Positions 41,354 to 49,626 of a stretch of DNA of 64,000 bases are shown in pieces. The first letter of the stretch is position 1. Each line of letters begins with the position of its first letter. The stretch is taken from assembly GCA_001804815.1 (NCBI GenBank), contig MHBI01000118.1, positions 51,191-115,190 of the forward strand, given 5' to 3'. Under the pieces are notes generated by a model. The model did no database searches. It had not been told where the DNA came from and worked only from the letters and a program-made list of their open reading frames with translations. Source of the stretch: Lentisphaerae bacterium GWF2_50_93. Lineage in GTDB: Bacteria; Verrucomicrobiota; Lentisphaeria; Victivallales; GWF2-50-93. The position numbers and the translations under genes were made by a program.

Positions 41354-43459
41354 TTACTCTTCCAGCCAGAGGATGGAAGTGACGCCGCGTGGATAATATT
41401 TGCTTCCTTTTGCGATGCCGCTGATGATCTGGTCGCTCCAGGCCCAGTATCCTGATTCGCTGTTCACGAGCCATCTTATGTGGGCTGCATCGGCTTTTGC
41501 GCCTGCGCTCCCCCATTTGAATCCCAGTATTTCCCTGTATACGAACTGGCAGAGGTAGTTCTTGCTTAGCCAGGTATTGTTGCTTGTCGATGATATCTTC
41601 CATCCGCCGTCATCGCAGAGGCAGGTTCCAGGTACAAGGACGGTATGGATATGCTGCTTAAGTGCTTTAATTAGATCCGAATATTTTCCATTCTCCCTCA
41701 AAGCCTCGGGGCATCCTGTGAAAAGAGGGAACGCCAATCCTTCTATTCCGGGAATGATCTTTGAATCATTGCCCTTCTCGAATACTGCGGGAATATATCC
41801 CTTGGCTGTCTGTTTTGATGCGATTGTCCTTGCGCAGAGTCCGGCCTGGCGGGCTGCGATATTCGCAAGTTTTTTCCTGCCGGCGGAGGCGAAGATCCTT
41901 TCAAGCGCAACATACGATGCCCATGACTTCACAGCCAGATAAAGGTTGTTCCTGGACTGGCCAAGAGAGACGTCAAGGCTGTCATAGGTCGTAATTTCTG
42001 CGCCTTGCATTGTCCTGCTGCTGTCGAGGGCCATGACGCCGTCCCTCTTTTCAGGGTCAGGATTGTCGCGGTTCATGAGGCTTGCAAGGCATTTTTCAAA
42101 TATTCCCATGTTCTTCTTAAGCCATTTCCCGTCCTTTGTACCGTCGTAGTAAACTGCCCCGCAGAGGATCCAGTTGACAAGCTGCTCATGGGTCATATGG
42201 GAGAAACATCCGTCCAGTCCATGCTTTTCATAGCAGGAATACTGTGGTCTGCTGAAGACGTTGTTGTTGCCCATGTCATGGGTGAAACTGATTCCGCCGG
42301 GATGGAGTTTTGCATCTCCATGATAATGCACTTTATCAAAATAGCTATATCTGGACACATAGAGGTCGAGTACGTTCTTCACGGTCCAGGGATTCATCTT
42401 CATCTCGAAGAAAACCTGGTCGACGGTGAGATCAAAGGTATTGAGCATCCTGTATTCGCCTTCGTTGACAACCCATACAGCCTTATTTCCGGACTGCAGG
42501 AGTTCGGTCGAACCATAGTAGCTCCTAACCGCGTGGGACATCATGAACTTCTGGTCGGCGGACAGACCGGATTTACCGACCACCGCATCTGCGAGATCCG
42601 CAGTTTTCCTGTATCTGGAGAAGTTTCCAAGTGCGAAATCCGCAACATCTTCTATATTCTTGAAATAGCGTGTGTATAGGTAGCTTGTCTTCATTCCGGT
42701 GGTTGCGACACCTCCCCTGTAGAAGCAGACTGCCACCTTGCAGGTTTTTTTCACACCTGCAGGAACAGTAAAGACCAATGCCCCCACCTGCCCTATGGAA
42801 AATCCGATGTTCTCCATGAAATCCGGGCTGATTACTTCCTCTATCGAGAAAGCAAGAGCTGAATAGGCATCCTTCTCGGCAGTTGCTATCGCGGTCAGAG
42901 AACCTTGTCCAACACCTTTAATCTTCCCGCCCGTGGTATCGTCGATCCTCCTCATTCCATAATAAGGATCCGTCCCCTGGTAGCCGAAATAGGCGCGGCG
43001 CGGAATTTTTCCTTTTGAATTGTCGACAGTTATTTCCACGAAAACAGCAGGTATCACGGCTTCCTTCACATCTGCGGATTTCGCGGAGTCAGGGTCGGGG
43101 ATTGACTTGAACGGGGAATATATTTTGAAAGTCAGATCTCCCGCCGACCAAGTGTCGCTGGCGGCCTTGAAATCACGGCGGATCTTTTCCTGTTCAAACG
43201 GGATGACTTTGACCTTTCTTCCTCGCTCCGAGGAATTCTTTTCGACATCATATCTCGCCTTCTCATCGGCCGTTGATTCACTGAAAGGGAGGGCTTCAAA
43301 GATATTTTTCCGGTTTGATTCGAGTCCGATGAAAACGTTCTGGTCGGCTGGCCTGGTAAGTTCAAGGCCTAGTCCGCCTTTCGCACCTTTATATCCCAGC
43401 GTGAAGCTTGCAAAAGCGCCCATCGGGGAATGATGCGCGTTGAAAAAAATCTCTTTCAT
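41354..43459 (-). CDS. GH52 beta-xylosidase
   Basis: 701 residues, the usual GH52 length, without a signal peptide (intracellular). The start FFNAHHSPMGAFASFTLGYK then GGLGLEL is diagnostic. Nucleophile motif WVVNEGEYRMLNTFDLTVDQ has Glu335, the same number as the known nucleophile of the Geobacillus enzyme. The acid/base region is TTYDSLDVSLGQSRNNLYLA (Asp493/Asp496). It would release xylose from xylo-oligosaccharides. In an operon with GH43 upstream and FAD oxidoreductase downstream. Confidence 0.93.
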   Translation of the reverse strand: MKEIFFNAHHSPMGAFASFTLGYKGAKGGLGLELTRPADQNVFIGLESNRKNIFEALPFSESTADEKARYDVEKNSSERGRKVKVIPFEQEKIRRDFKAASDTWSAGDLTFKIYSPFKSIPDPDSAKSADVKEAVIPAVFVEITVDNSKGKIPRRAYFGYQGTDPYYGMRRIDDTTGGKIKGVGQGSLTAIATAEKDAYSALAFSIEEVISPDFMENIGFSIGQVGALVFTVPAGVKKTCKVAVCFYRGGVATTGMKTSYLYTRYFKNIEDVADFALGNFSRYRKTADLADAVVGKSGLSADQKFMMSHAVRSYYGSTELLQSGNKAVWVVNEGEYRMLNTFDLTVDQVFFEMKMNPWTVKNVLDLYVSRYSYFDKVHYHGDAKLHPGGISFTHDMGNNNVFSRPQYSCYEKHGLDGCFSHMTHEQLVNWILCGAVYYDGTKDGKWLKKNMGIFEKCLASLMNRDNPDPEKRDGVMALDSSRTMQGAEITTYDSLDVSLGQSRNNLYLAVKSWASYVALERIFASAGRKKLANIAARQAGLCARTIASKQTAKGYIPAVFEKGNDSKIIPGIEGLAFPLFTGCPEALRENGKYSDLIKALKQHIHTVLVPGTCLCDDGGWKISSTSNNTWLSKNYLCQFVYREILGFKWGSAGAKADAAHIRWLVNSESGYWAWSDQIISGIAKGSKYYPRGVTSILWLEE

Positions 43460-43483
43460 ATAAAATTTCCTTTATAAATTTTA

Positions 43484-44947
43484 TTATCCATATTTTCCGG
43501 CTGCTGGCATTTCACCCACGCCAAACACGGAGAAATCGACGACACCGATGCCGATGTTTTTTGGCGCCCCAAGGATGATAAGCCTCACATCCTTTGCTTT
43601 CTTCGGACTGAACGCAATGTAGTCAATATGCATGTCGATGGTATTGCGTGACTTGTCTACAAGAGTCTTCCATTTTCCGCCATCAGATTCCCTGTAATCG
43701 ACTTTGAACTTGAAAGGTCCTGGAGGGGCAAGCTTATAATCGAGATTTGGTTCCGCCCAGATTATCCTCAGCGAGGAAATTGCGAAAGTCGCACCAAGTC
43801 CGATTTCGAGCCAGGGATTGGAATCCTTCTTGTCGGCCTCCCACCAGGTCCTCATCGAGTAATCGTTCGCGTAGGAACTTGGCCTTCCAGGGGCTTCGCT
43901 TGAAGCTTTTGCCGGAATGCATATGGAGACCGGCTTGAGTCCGGCATCATTTCCGTTCTGCGGATTTCGCAGGATTCCAGGAGCCAGCTGTGGGATGTCG
44001 GTCGCTGTCCGGACAAAAAGATTCCCCTCCGAATCAAATCCGGCCGGATCAAAACCTATCCTTCTTTCAAAGGCATGGTAGTAACAGCGCAGGCAGGTGT
44101 AGAAAGCCCAGATTGTCTTATTGGGTCCGCGGACAATACAGCCATGTCCGGGTCCCCTGACAAGTCCGTCGGTCCTGCTGAGGATTGGATTCAATTTCTG
44201 GTACTTGAACGGGCCGAGAGGGGATTTTGAAACGTAGCAACCCATTCCATACGTGGAGAACTGTGTGCCAGGAGCGCAGTATGTCAGATAGTAGGTGTCC
44301 TTGTTCTTGAACATCCACGCACCTTCAACCCAGCTGCGCGAGGGATCCTGATTGAATTCCCCGAACCTCTCCCATTCGTGCTCAGGGTTGTATGAGAACA
44401 TTTTTTTAGGTTCGGATATGGCTAGGTTTGGCTTGTCCGGATCCATCTCAAGCCCCTTTATCGCGGGACCTCCGCAGCCGTAATAGAGATAAACTCTTCC
44501 GTCATCATCCGAAAAGAACATGGGATCCCAGTATCCTGGGGGAATTTTTCCGTCCAGTCCTGTTACAGGTCCGATTTCGCGCCATGGTCCGACTGGGCTT
44601 TTGGAGACGTACATTATGGATTTAGCTGAGTCGGAGGCGTTCAAATAGAAAAGCCCTCTGTGCTTCATAATCGTAGGCGCATAACCGATGTCATAGAGAT
44701 TCATTTTCACGTGCTTCCACGTGACAAAATCTTCGCTCACCCATGCCATTCCAGCGGACGGATAGAGGAACCACTTGTTGTCATGGTAGAGGACGCTAGG
44801 ATCGGCGGTCTCGCGGAAATCGTGCCAGGCTCCGTTATTCAGCCAACCGGATCCGGAATCAAGTTCAGGACGGCACAGTCTTCCCCTGGGATAATCCGGC
44901 AGGGGTATTGGATTGCAGTAAGTGAGGGAGAAATCTTTTTGTTTCAT
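43484..44947 (-). CDS. GH43-like beta-propeller glycosidase with discoidin-type C-terminal domain
   Basis: 487 residues, no signal peptide. Five-bladed propeller features: TADPSVLYHDNKWFLYPSAG (likely general-base Asp), IGYAPTIMKHRGLFYLNAS, YWDPMFFSDDDGRVYLYYGC, SWVEGAWMFKNKDTYYLTYC (likely acid Glu) and GPGHGCIVRGPNKTIWAFYT. Residues ~345-480 look like an F5/8-type C carbohydrate-binding domain. It probably acts on xylan or arabinan side chains with the GH52 enzyme 24 nt downstream. Confidence 0.85.
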   Translation of the reverse strand: MKQKDFSLTYCNPIPLPDYPRGRLCRPELDSGSGWLNNGAWHDFRETADPSVLYHDNKWFLYPSAGMAWVSEDFVTWKHVKMNLYDIGYAPTIMKHRGLFYLNASDSAKSIMYVSKSPVGPWREIGPVTGLDGKIPPGYWDPMFFSDDDGRVYLYYGCGGPAIKGLEMDPDKPNLAISEPKKMFSYNPEHEWERFGEFNQDPSRSWVEGAWMFKNKDTYYLTYCAPGTQFSTYGMGCYVSKSPLGPFKYQKLNPILSRTDGLVRGPGHGCIVRGPNKTIWAFYTCLRCYYHAFERRIGFDPAGFDSEGNLFVRTATDIPQLAPGILRNPQNGNDAGLKPVSICIPAKASSEAPGRPSSYANDYSMRTWWEADKKDSNPWLEIGLGATFAISSLRIIWAEPNLDYKLAPPGPFKFKVDYRESDGGKWKTLVDKSRNTIDMHIDYIAFSPKKAKDVRLIILGAPKNIGIGVVDFSVFGVGEMPAAGKYG

Positions 44948-45061
44948 ATATTATCTCTCATTAGTTTTATAATCTTTAACTCGCGGACTCGGCAAGCTCC
45001 GTCCCTCCATTCATAAAAAGGCATCATCATTTGAAGGTGCCGGACTTGAGGTTTTTCGCTT

Positions 45062-45180
45062 GTAGTAGCGCATGTTTGCGCGTTATTTGTCTTCTCAAGG
45101 GAGCGCCGGTATCCTCCCCCAGCTTCTTGCCGACCTGGAGGTCGGCGTTCCTTCAAGAACGCGCAAACATGCGCTACTAC
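45062..45180. mobile_element. MITE-like element with 23-bp terminal inverted repeats
   Basis: A perfect 23-bp inverted repeat, GTAGTAGCGCATGTTTGCGC then GTT at 45062-45084 and its complement at 45158-45180, bounds 119 bp. Inside is the hairpin GCCGACCT/AGGTCGGC (45129-45146) and a GGAGCGCCGGTATCC motif related to 17050 and 22536. No coding sequence. It fills most of the GH130-GH43 gap (44948-45255). Confidence 0.75.
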
Positions 45181-45255
45181 GAGCCAAATCCACTTATATC
45201 TTAACTCATTTCAAGTACGAAAGTCTCTTTAGGATAACTGCTACTTCAAACGATA

Positions 45256-46470
45256 TTAGCCTATCGCCTGTTTCAGGAGCTTGTTTTTGCCGGCGACTTC
45301 CAAGTTTTTCTTTATCAGGCTGCAGCGCTGTTTGACGTTCGCCGCCGATCTGAGTCCGTCTTCCGGAGTGTTCTTCACATAGTCGAGGAGAATATCGGTA
45401 TTCGTAGTAGCTACATGTATCCTCGTATCGGAAGAGGCGTAATAGATGAAAATGTCTCCATTCTTTTTCATGACTGCTCCATTGCAGAATGTGACATTTG
45501 AAACATCCCCCACCCTTTCCTTGCCCATCGGCGCGATGAAATATCCGCCTGGACGGCGGATGACTTTCTCCGGATGCTTGAGGTCGCATAGGAACGCATA
45601 CAGGACATATCTGAGTCCGGCGGCAGTGTTCCTGACGCCGTGCGCGATATGCAGCCAGCCTTCCTTGGTCTTGAAAGGAACTGCGCCTGCGCCATTCTTT
45701 GATTCCTTGAGGGTATGGTAGACCTTCGGATCGACAATCTTCTCTTCTCCGACTACAGCGCCGTTGATCTTGTCTGAAAGCCCCCACCCGATTCCTCCGC
45801 CTTTTCCGGCTTCGATGAAACTGTCCTGAGGGCGTGTGTAGAAGGCGTACTTGCCGTTTACGAATTCAGGATGGAGGACGACATTCCTCTGCTGTGCGGA
45901 ATTGGATTTCAGGTCGGGAAGGCGTTCCCAGTTTTTCAGATCCCTGGTCCGTACAATGCCGCTCTGGGCGACGGCGCTGGAACAGTCTCCAGGAGGGGCA
46001 GCAGGATCTTTTCTTTCAGTGCAGAAGGTACCATATACGCAGCCATCTTCATGTTTTGTCAGGCGCATGTCATAGACGTTGGTATCCGGATCATCTGTTT
46101 CCGGAATCACGCATGGGAAATCGAAGAACTTGAAGTTATCAATGCCGTTCCTGCTTTCAGCGACTGCGAAAAACGATTTCCTGTCGAATCCCTCGACGCG
46201 GCAGACGAGATATATCTTGCCATCAAGTTCAATAGCCCCTGGATTCAATACGGCGTTTATTCCAAGCCTTTCAAGGAGATAGGGATTTGTTTTGGGATCG
46301 AGGTCATAGCGCCAGTGGAGGGGTATATGCTCGCGGGTGACGACGGGGTTGACGTATCTGTTGAACCATCCGTTGTTCCAATGTTTGTTGGCACTGTTCT
46401 TCTTTGAGATGATCTTCTTATGGTTCTTTACGATTTCCGAGAGGCGTTTGTTGAAGACAGGTTGACTCAT
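45256..46470 (-). CDS. GH130 glycoside phosphorylase (mannosyl-glucose/mannoside type)
   Basis: 404 residues; AAGGG upstream of the ATG. The five-bladed GH130 propeller is recognised by INAVLNPGAIELDGKIYLVC, RVEGFDRKSFFAVAESRNGI, TDDPDTNVYDMRLTKHEDG, FCTERKDPAAPPGD, QRNVVLHPEFVNGKYAFYTR and AGKGGGIGWGLSD. The length and motifs fit the beta-1,4-mannosyl-glucose phosphorylase subgroup, which splits mannosides with phosphate in the cytoplasm. The exact acceptor is not determined. Confidence 0.88.
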   Translation of the reverse strand: MSQPVFNKRLSEIVKNHKKIISKKNSANKHWNNGWFNRYVNPVVTREHIPLHWRYDLDPKTNPYLLERLGINAVLNPGAIELDGKIYLVCRVEGFDRKSFFAVAESRNGIDNFKFFDFPCVIPETDDPDTNVYDMRLTKHEDGCVYGTFCTERKDPAAPPGDCSSAVAQSGIVRTRDLKNWERLPDLKSNSAQQRNVVLHPEFVNGKYAFYTRPQDSFIEAGKGGGIGWGLSDKINGAVVGEEKIVDPKVYHTLKESKNGAGAVPFKTKEGWLHIAHGVRNTAAGLRYVLYAFLCDLKHPEKVIRRPGGYFIAPMGKERVGDVSNVTFCNGAVMKKNGDIFIYYASSDTRIHVATTNTDILLDYVKNTPEDGLRSAANVKQRCSLIKKNLEVAGKNKLLKQAIG

Positions 46471-46518
46471 TACCGTACCCTTATGTTAATTAATAAACTT
46501 TAAAGCAAAATTTATACT

Positions 46519-47523
46519 TCAGAATTCGGCTGGCTTCTTCTGCTTTCCCCTTATGACTGAACTGGGATCCTCGTCGAGGTTGTTCACAAGTTCGGTGAAG
46601 GAATCGAGAGCCTCATCGAGTTTTTTCAGTGTTCCTGAAAGTTCGGAACTGACACCGTTGAAGGATTTTACGGCCTGTTTTGCATCATCCATGGTCACTC
46701 TGGCGGAAGAGGTGGTTTCCGCGATCTTCGCATCTTCGATCTGCTTCTGCAGGGTCTTTGACAGTTCGTTGATCGAAGCCAGGCTTTTTTTGACATCTTC
46801 TGAAAAATCCTTGAGCGTTGATTCCGTCATCACCTTGTTTATGTTCGTGGTGGTCGTCTCGAGCTGCGTGCTGATGCTGTCCATCTTCTGCATGACTGAA
46901 TTAACCCTTGGATCGTTCAGGACGGATTTTATCGCCTTGAGGGAAGCTACAAGTTCGCTGGCTATCTCATCGAAATTGACATTTGCGATCCTCGCAAGAG
47001 CAGTCGTAATATTGGAACTCAGTCCTCTCAGGAATGATGGTGCAGAAGGAATATACCTGACACCTTTTGGCGGGATACTGTCAGAAACAGGAAATTTTAC
47101 AGGGTCAAAATAGTTCATCTCCACATATTTCAATCCGGTTATGCCCATGAGATCAAGCCTGCACCGAAGTCCTTTCTCGACTTCTTTCTCCATCTTGTAG
47201 AAAAATTCCGCCTTCCTGGTGATGACGCTTATCTTCTCCTGTCCGCCGGCAGTGTCAATGGCTGAAAGTTCGGCCTCCATGTCGACACGGACAAGATTGT
47301 CGCTGGGCCTTACGGTGACGCTGGACACCTTGCCGATGGTGACTCCCCTGAACTTGACGGGGGCACCGGGTTCCAGACCCTGTACGGATTCGTCGAAAAG
47401 CGTCACGAACTGGACCTTTGGCTTGAATATGTCTGCAATTCCGAGCAGGAAAAGGACGAGGATCAGCAGGGATATTCCTGATATCACGAAAAGTCCGAGT
47501 TTATATTTATTTGCCTCAATCAT
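46519..47523 (-). CDS. mlaD: MlaD-family (MCE) lipid-transport protein
   Basis: 334 residues; GAGGG upstream of the ATG. An N-terminal membrane helix (LFVISGISLLILVLFLLGIA), one MCE domain (~35-130; VTLFDESVQGLEPGAPVKFR and GVTIGKVSSV) and a long coiled-coil C-terminal part (LETTTTNINKVMTESTLKDF ...). Substrate-binding ring subunit of an Mla-type phospholipid transporter, anchored in the inner membrane. Last gene of a leftward mlaE-mlaF-mlaD group. Confidence 0.9.
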   Translation of the reverse strand: MIEANKYKLGLFVISGISLLILVLFLLGIADIFKPKVQFVTLFDESVQGLEPGAPVKFRGVTIGKVSSVTVRPSDNLVRVDMEAELSAIDTAGGQEKISVITRKAEFFYKMEKEVEKGLRCRLDLMGITGLKYVEMNYFDPVKFPVSDSIPPKGVRYIPSAPSFLRGLSSNITTALARIANVNFDEIASELVASLKAIKSVLNDPRVNSVMQKMDSISTQLETTTTNINKVMTESTLKDFSEDVKKSLASINELSKTLQKQIEDAKIAETTSSARVTMDDAKQAVKSFNGVSSELSGTLKKLDEALDSFTELVNNLDEDPSSVIRGKQKKPAEF

Positions 47524-47664
47524 CTTATTCCCTCTTAGATTATTTAATATAACGAGTTATGAGATAACGTCAACTTGCACAAAAATGCTCGAATATCCCG
47601 AAAAACAACTAATTCAATTCCTTTTTATTCCGTATATAAAAAAACAATTCCACCTGTTTTTTTA

Positions 47665-48441
47665 TCAGTCCATTTTCCTGGAAAGCCCGGCGCGTTCCAG
47701 GAATTCCTTCACTGACGGCGGCGGATTGGATTTGCGGAGTTCGCTGGGTTTCCCCCTGGCCACGATCGTCTTTGTCGCCTTGTCGAGCATTATGACCCTG
47801 TCGGATATCGCGTAAATACTGTCAAGATCGTGCGTCACTATCACCATTGTCGTTCCAAGCCTGTCCCTGAGATCGATGATAAGCCTGTCCATCATGGCTG
47901 CAGTGACAGGATCAAGGCTTGTCGACGGTTCATCGAAGAAGAGTATCTCTGGATCCAGCGCCATGGCCCTTGCAAGAGCCGCGCGTTTTTTCATTCCTCC
48001 GCTCAGCTCGGACGGCATTTTCGGTCCCGCGCCTTCGAGTCCGACGAGTTTCAGCTTCTCGTTGACCCGCCGGAAGATCTCGTCTTCCGGATAATCCGTA
48101 TATTCCTCAAGCTGCAGGGCTATGTTTTCAGTGATTGTCAGGGCGCTGAACAGGGCTCCTGACTGGTAGAGGACTCCGAACGATTTCATTATCCTCCTCT
48201 TCTCGTCCCAGTCAGCCTTGACGATGCTTTCGCCTTTTATGAGGATGTCGCCTTTAATGGGCTCATAAAGTCCGATCAGGTGCTTGAGGATGGTGCTTTT
48301 CCCGCAGCCTGATCCTCCGATTATCACAAAAATCTCACCCTTGTTGATGGTGAAATTAATATTTTCCAGTACGACAATATCCCCGTACCCGACTGTGAGG
48401 TCGATTGCCTGGATCATTGGAACTGCATTGTTTTCAGCCAT
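47665..48441 (-). CDS. mlaF: MlaF-type ABC transporter ATPase
   Basis: 258 residues. Walker A GGSGCGKST, the Q-loop region YQSGALFSALTITENIA, signature ELSGGMKKRAALARAMA, Walker B ILFFDEPSTSLDP and switch TMVIVTHDLDSI. The FDEP(S/T)(S/T)-LDP style is typical of MlaF/Ttg2A. ATPase of the lipid transporter with the neighbouring MlaE and MlaD. Confidence 0.93.
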   Translation of the reverse strand: MAENNAVPMIQAIDLTVGYGDIVVLENINFTINKGEIFVIIGGSGCGKSTILKHLIGLYEPIKGDILIKGESIVKADWDEKRRIMKSFGVLYQSGALFSALTITENIALQLEEYTDYPEDEIFRRVNEKLKLVGLEGAGPKMPSELSGGMKKRAALARAMALDPEILFFDEPSTSLDPVTAAMMDRLIIDLRDRLGTTMVIVTHDLDSIYAISDRVIMLDKATKTIVARGKPSELRKSNPPPSVKEFLERAGLSRKMD

Positions 48442-48471
48442 TCAAAAATAAATCTTTCTGTTTGAATACTA

Positions 48472-48543
48472 GTTTTCAGGTGTCTGGTGTCAGTGTTCAG
48501 CGCTGGAATATGGAATTTCTAATTTGATACTGACACCTGAAAC
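48472..48543. repeat. Inverted repeat between mlaE and mlaF
   Basis: GTTTTCAGGTGTC (48472-48484) faces GACACCTGAAAC (48532-48543), one base shorter. The left side also has the GGTGTCTGGTGTCAGTGTTC direct-repeat style common in PVC intergenic repeats. It could form a hairpin in the operon mRNA. Confidence 0.55.
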
Positions 48544-48568
48544 CTATGTTATCTTCAATTTTTCCCTA

Positions 48569-49429
48569 TCAGAACCTGCTGAACAGATATGTCATCAGGG
48601 TATCTGCGATTATCACAAGGAAAATTCCGCTTACGACTGCGGAAGTTGCCGCGCTTCCGACGCCGTGGGTGTCGTTTTTCGCTTCCAATCCACGCAGGCA
48701 TCCGACTGCGGCGATCAGAACTGCGAAGACCGCACTTTTTATGAGGCCTTCAGAGAATGTTCTCGGTGTGATGACTAGAACTGTCCTGTTGAAATAGGTT
48801 ATAACCGGAAGTCCGAGGCTGAACACGCCGACAGTCATTCCTCCGATTATGCCGAGGACATTTCCGAAGACTGTCAGGACTGGCATGACCAGGATAAGTG
48901 CAAGGAGTTTCGGTATGATGAGGAACCGGCTTGGATTGAAGCCCATGGTGACCATCGCGTCAATTTCCTCGGAAACTTTCATCGTGCTTATTTCGGCGGC
49001 GAAAGCAGAGCCGGCCCTGCCGGTACAGATCATTGCCACCATTAGGGGACCCAGTTCCTTCACTATGGAAAGTCCGACCATGTCGGCGACATACAGGTCC
49101 GTTCCGAACTTGTGCATCTGGAGGGAGGCCTGGAATCCGAGGATGAGTCCCATGAGATAGCATATCATGCATGAGATCGGGAGGGCGTCGGCTCCGCAGA
49201 TGTCCATATAGAAGAGAGTTTCCCTCCAACGGATCCTCCTGGGATTCCTTATGGCGAACCATGAGGCTTCGGCGATTTCCCCTATGATGGCGAGGATGTT
49301 TATTATGTCCTTCCAGAATTTCAACGAGGCTTCACCGGTATACTCGATGGCAGGACGTATCTGGGGCTCATGAAGCCTGAACTGCTTCTGAACTTCTGTT
49401 TCGATGATTCTGTCCTTTTCTTCAGCCAT
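48569..49429 (-). CDS. mlaE: MlaE-family ABC transporter permease
   Basis: 286 residues, about five membrane helices. LPISCMICYLMGLILGFQAS, VKELGPLMVAMICTGRAGSA, FAAEISTMKVSEEIDAMVTM and GFNPSRFLIIPKLLAL are the MlaE core. The N-terminal ~40 residues are a soluble extension. Head of the lipid-transport group mlaE-mlaF-mlaD. No MlaB (STAS) or MlaC gene is nearby. Confidence 0.93.
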   Translation of the reverse strand: MAEEKDRIIETEVQKQFRLHEPQIRPAIEYTGEASLKFWKDIINILAIIGEIAEASWFAIRNPRRIRWRETLFYMDICGADALPISCMICYLMGLILGFQASLQMHKFGTDLYVADMVGLSIVKELGPLMVAMICTGRAGSAFAAEISTMKVSEEIDAMVTMGFNPSRFLIIPKLLALILVMPVLTVFGNVLGIIGGMTVGVFSLGLPVITYFNRTVLVITPRTFSEGLIKSAVFAVLIAAVGCLRGLEAKNDTHGVGSAATSAVVSGIFLVIIADTLMTYLFSRF

Positions 49430-49626
49430 ATTTCCGGGTATTTATTCCTTTTTTATATAACCTTTGAATTTATACTCATTTAACACTATTGACAAATTTT
49501 TTCAATATACCAGCATTATATGGGATAGATATGCTTTTACTGGTTTTAGACCGTTTCCCCTTTTGAAATATCCACCATGCCAGAGTATCTTCGCTAAATT
49601 ATGAAAATCAAATATCCCATCAGTAG

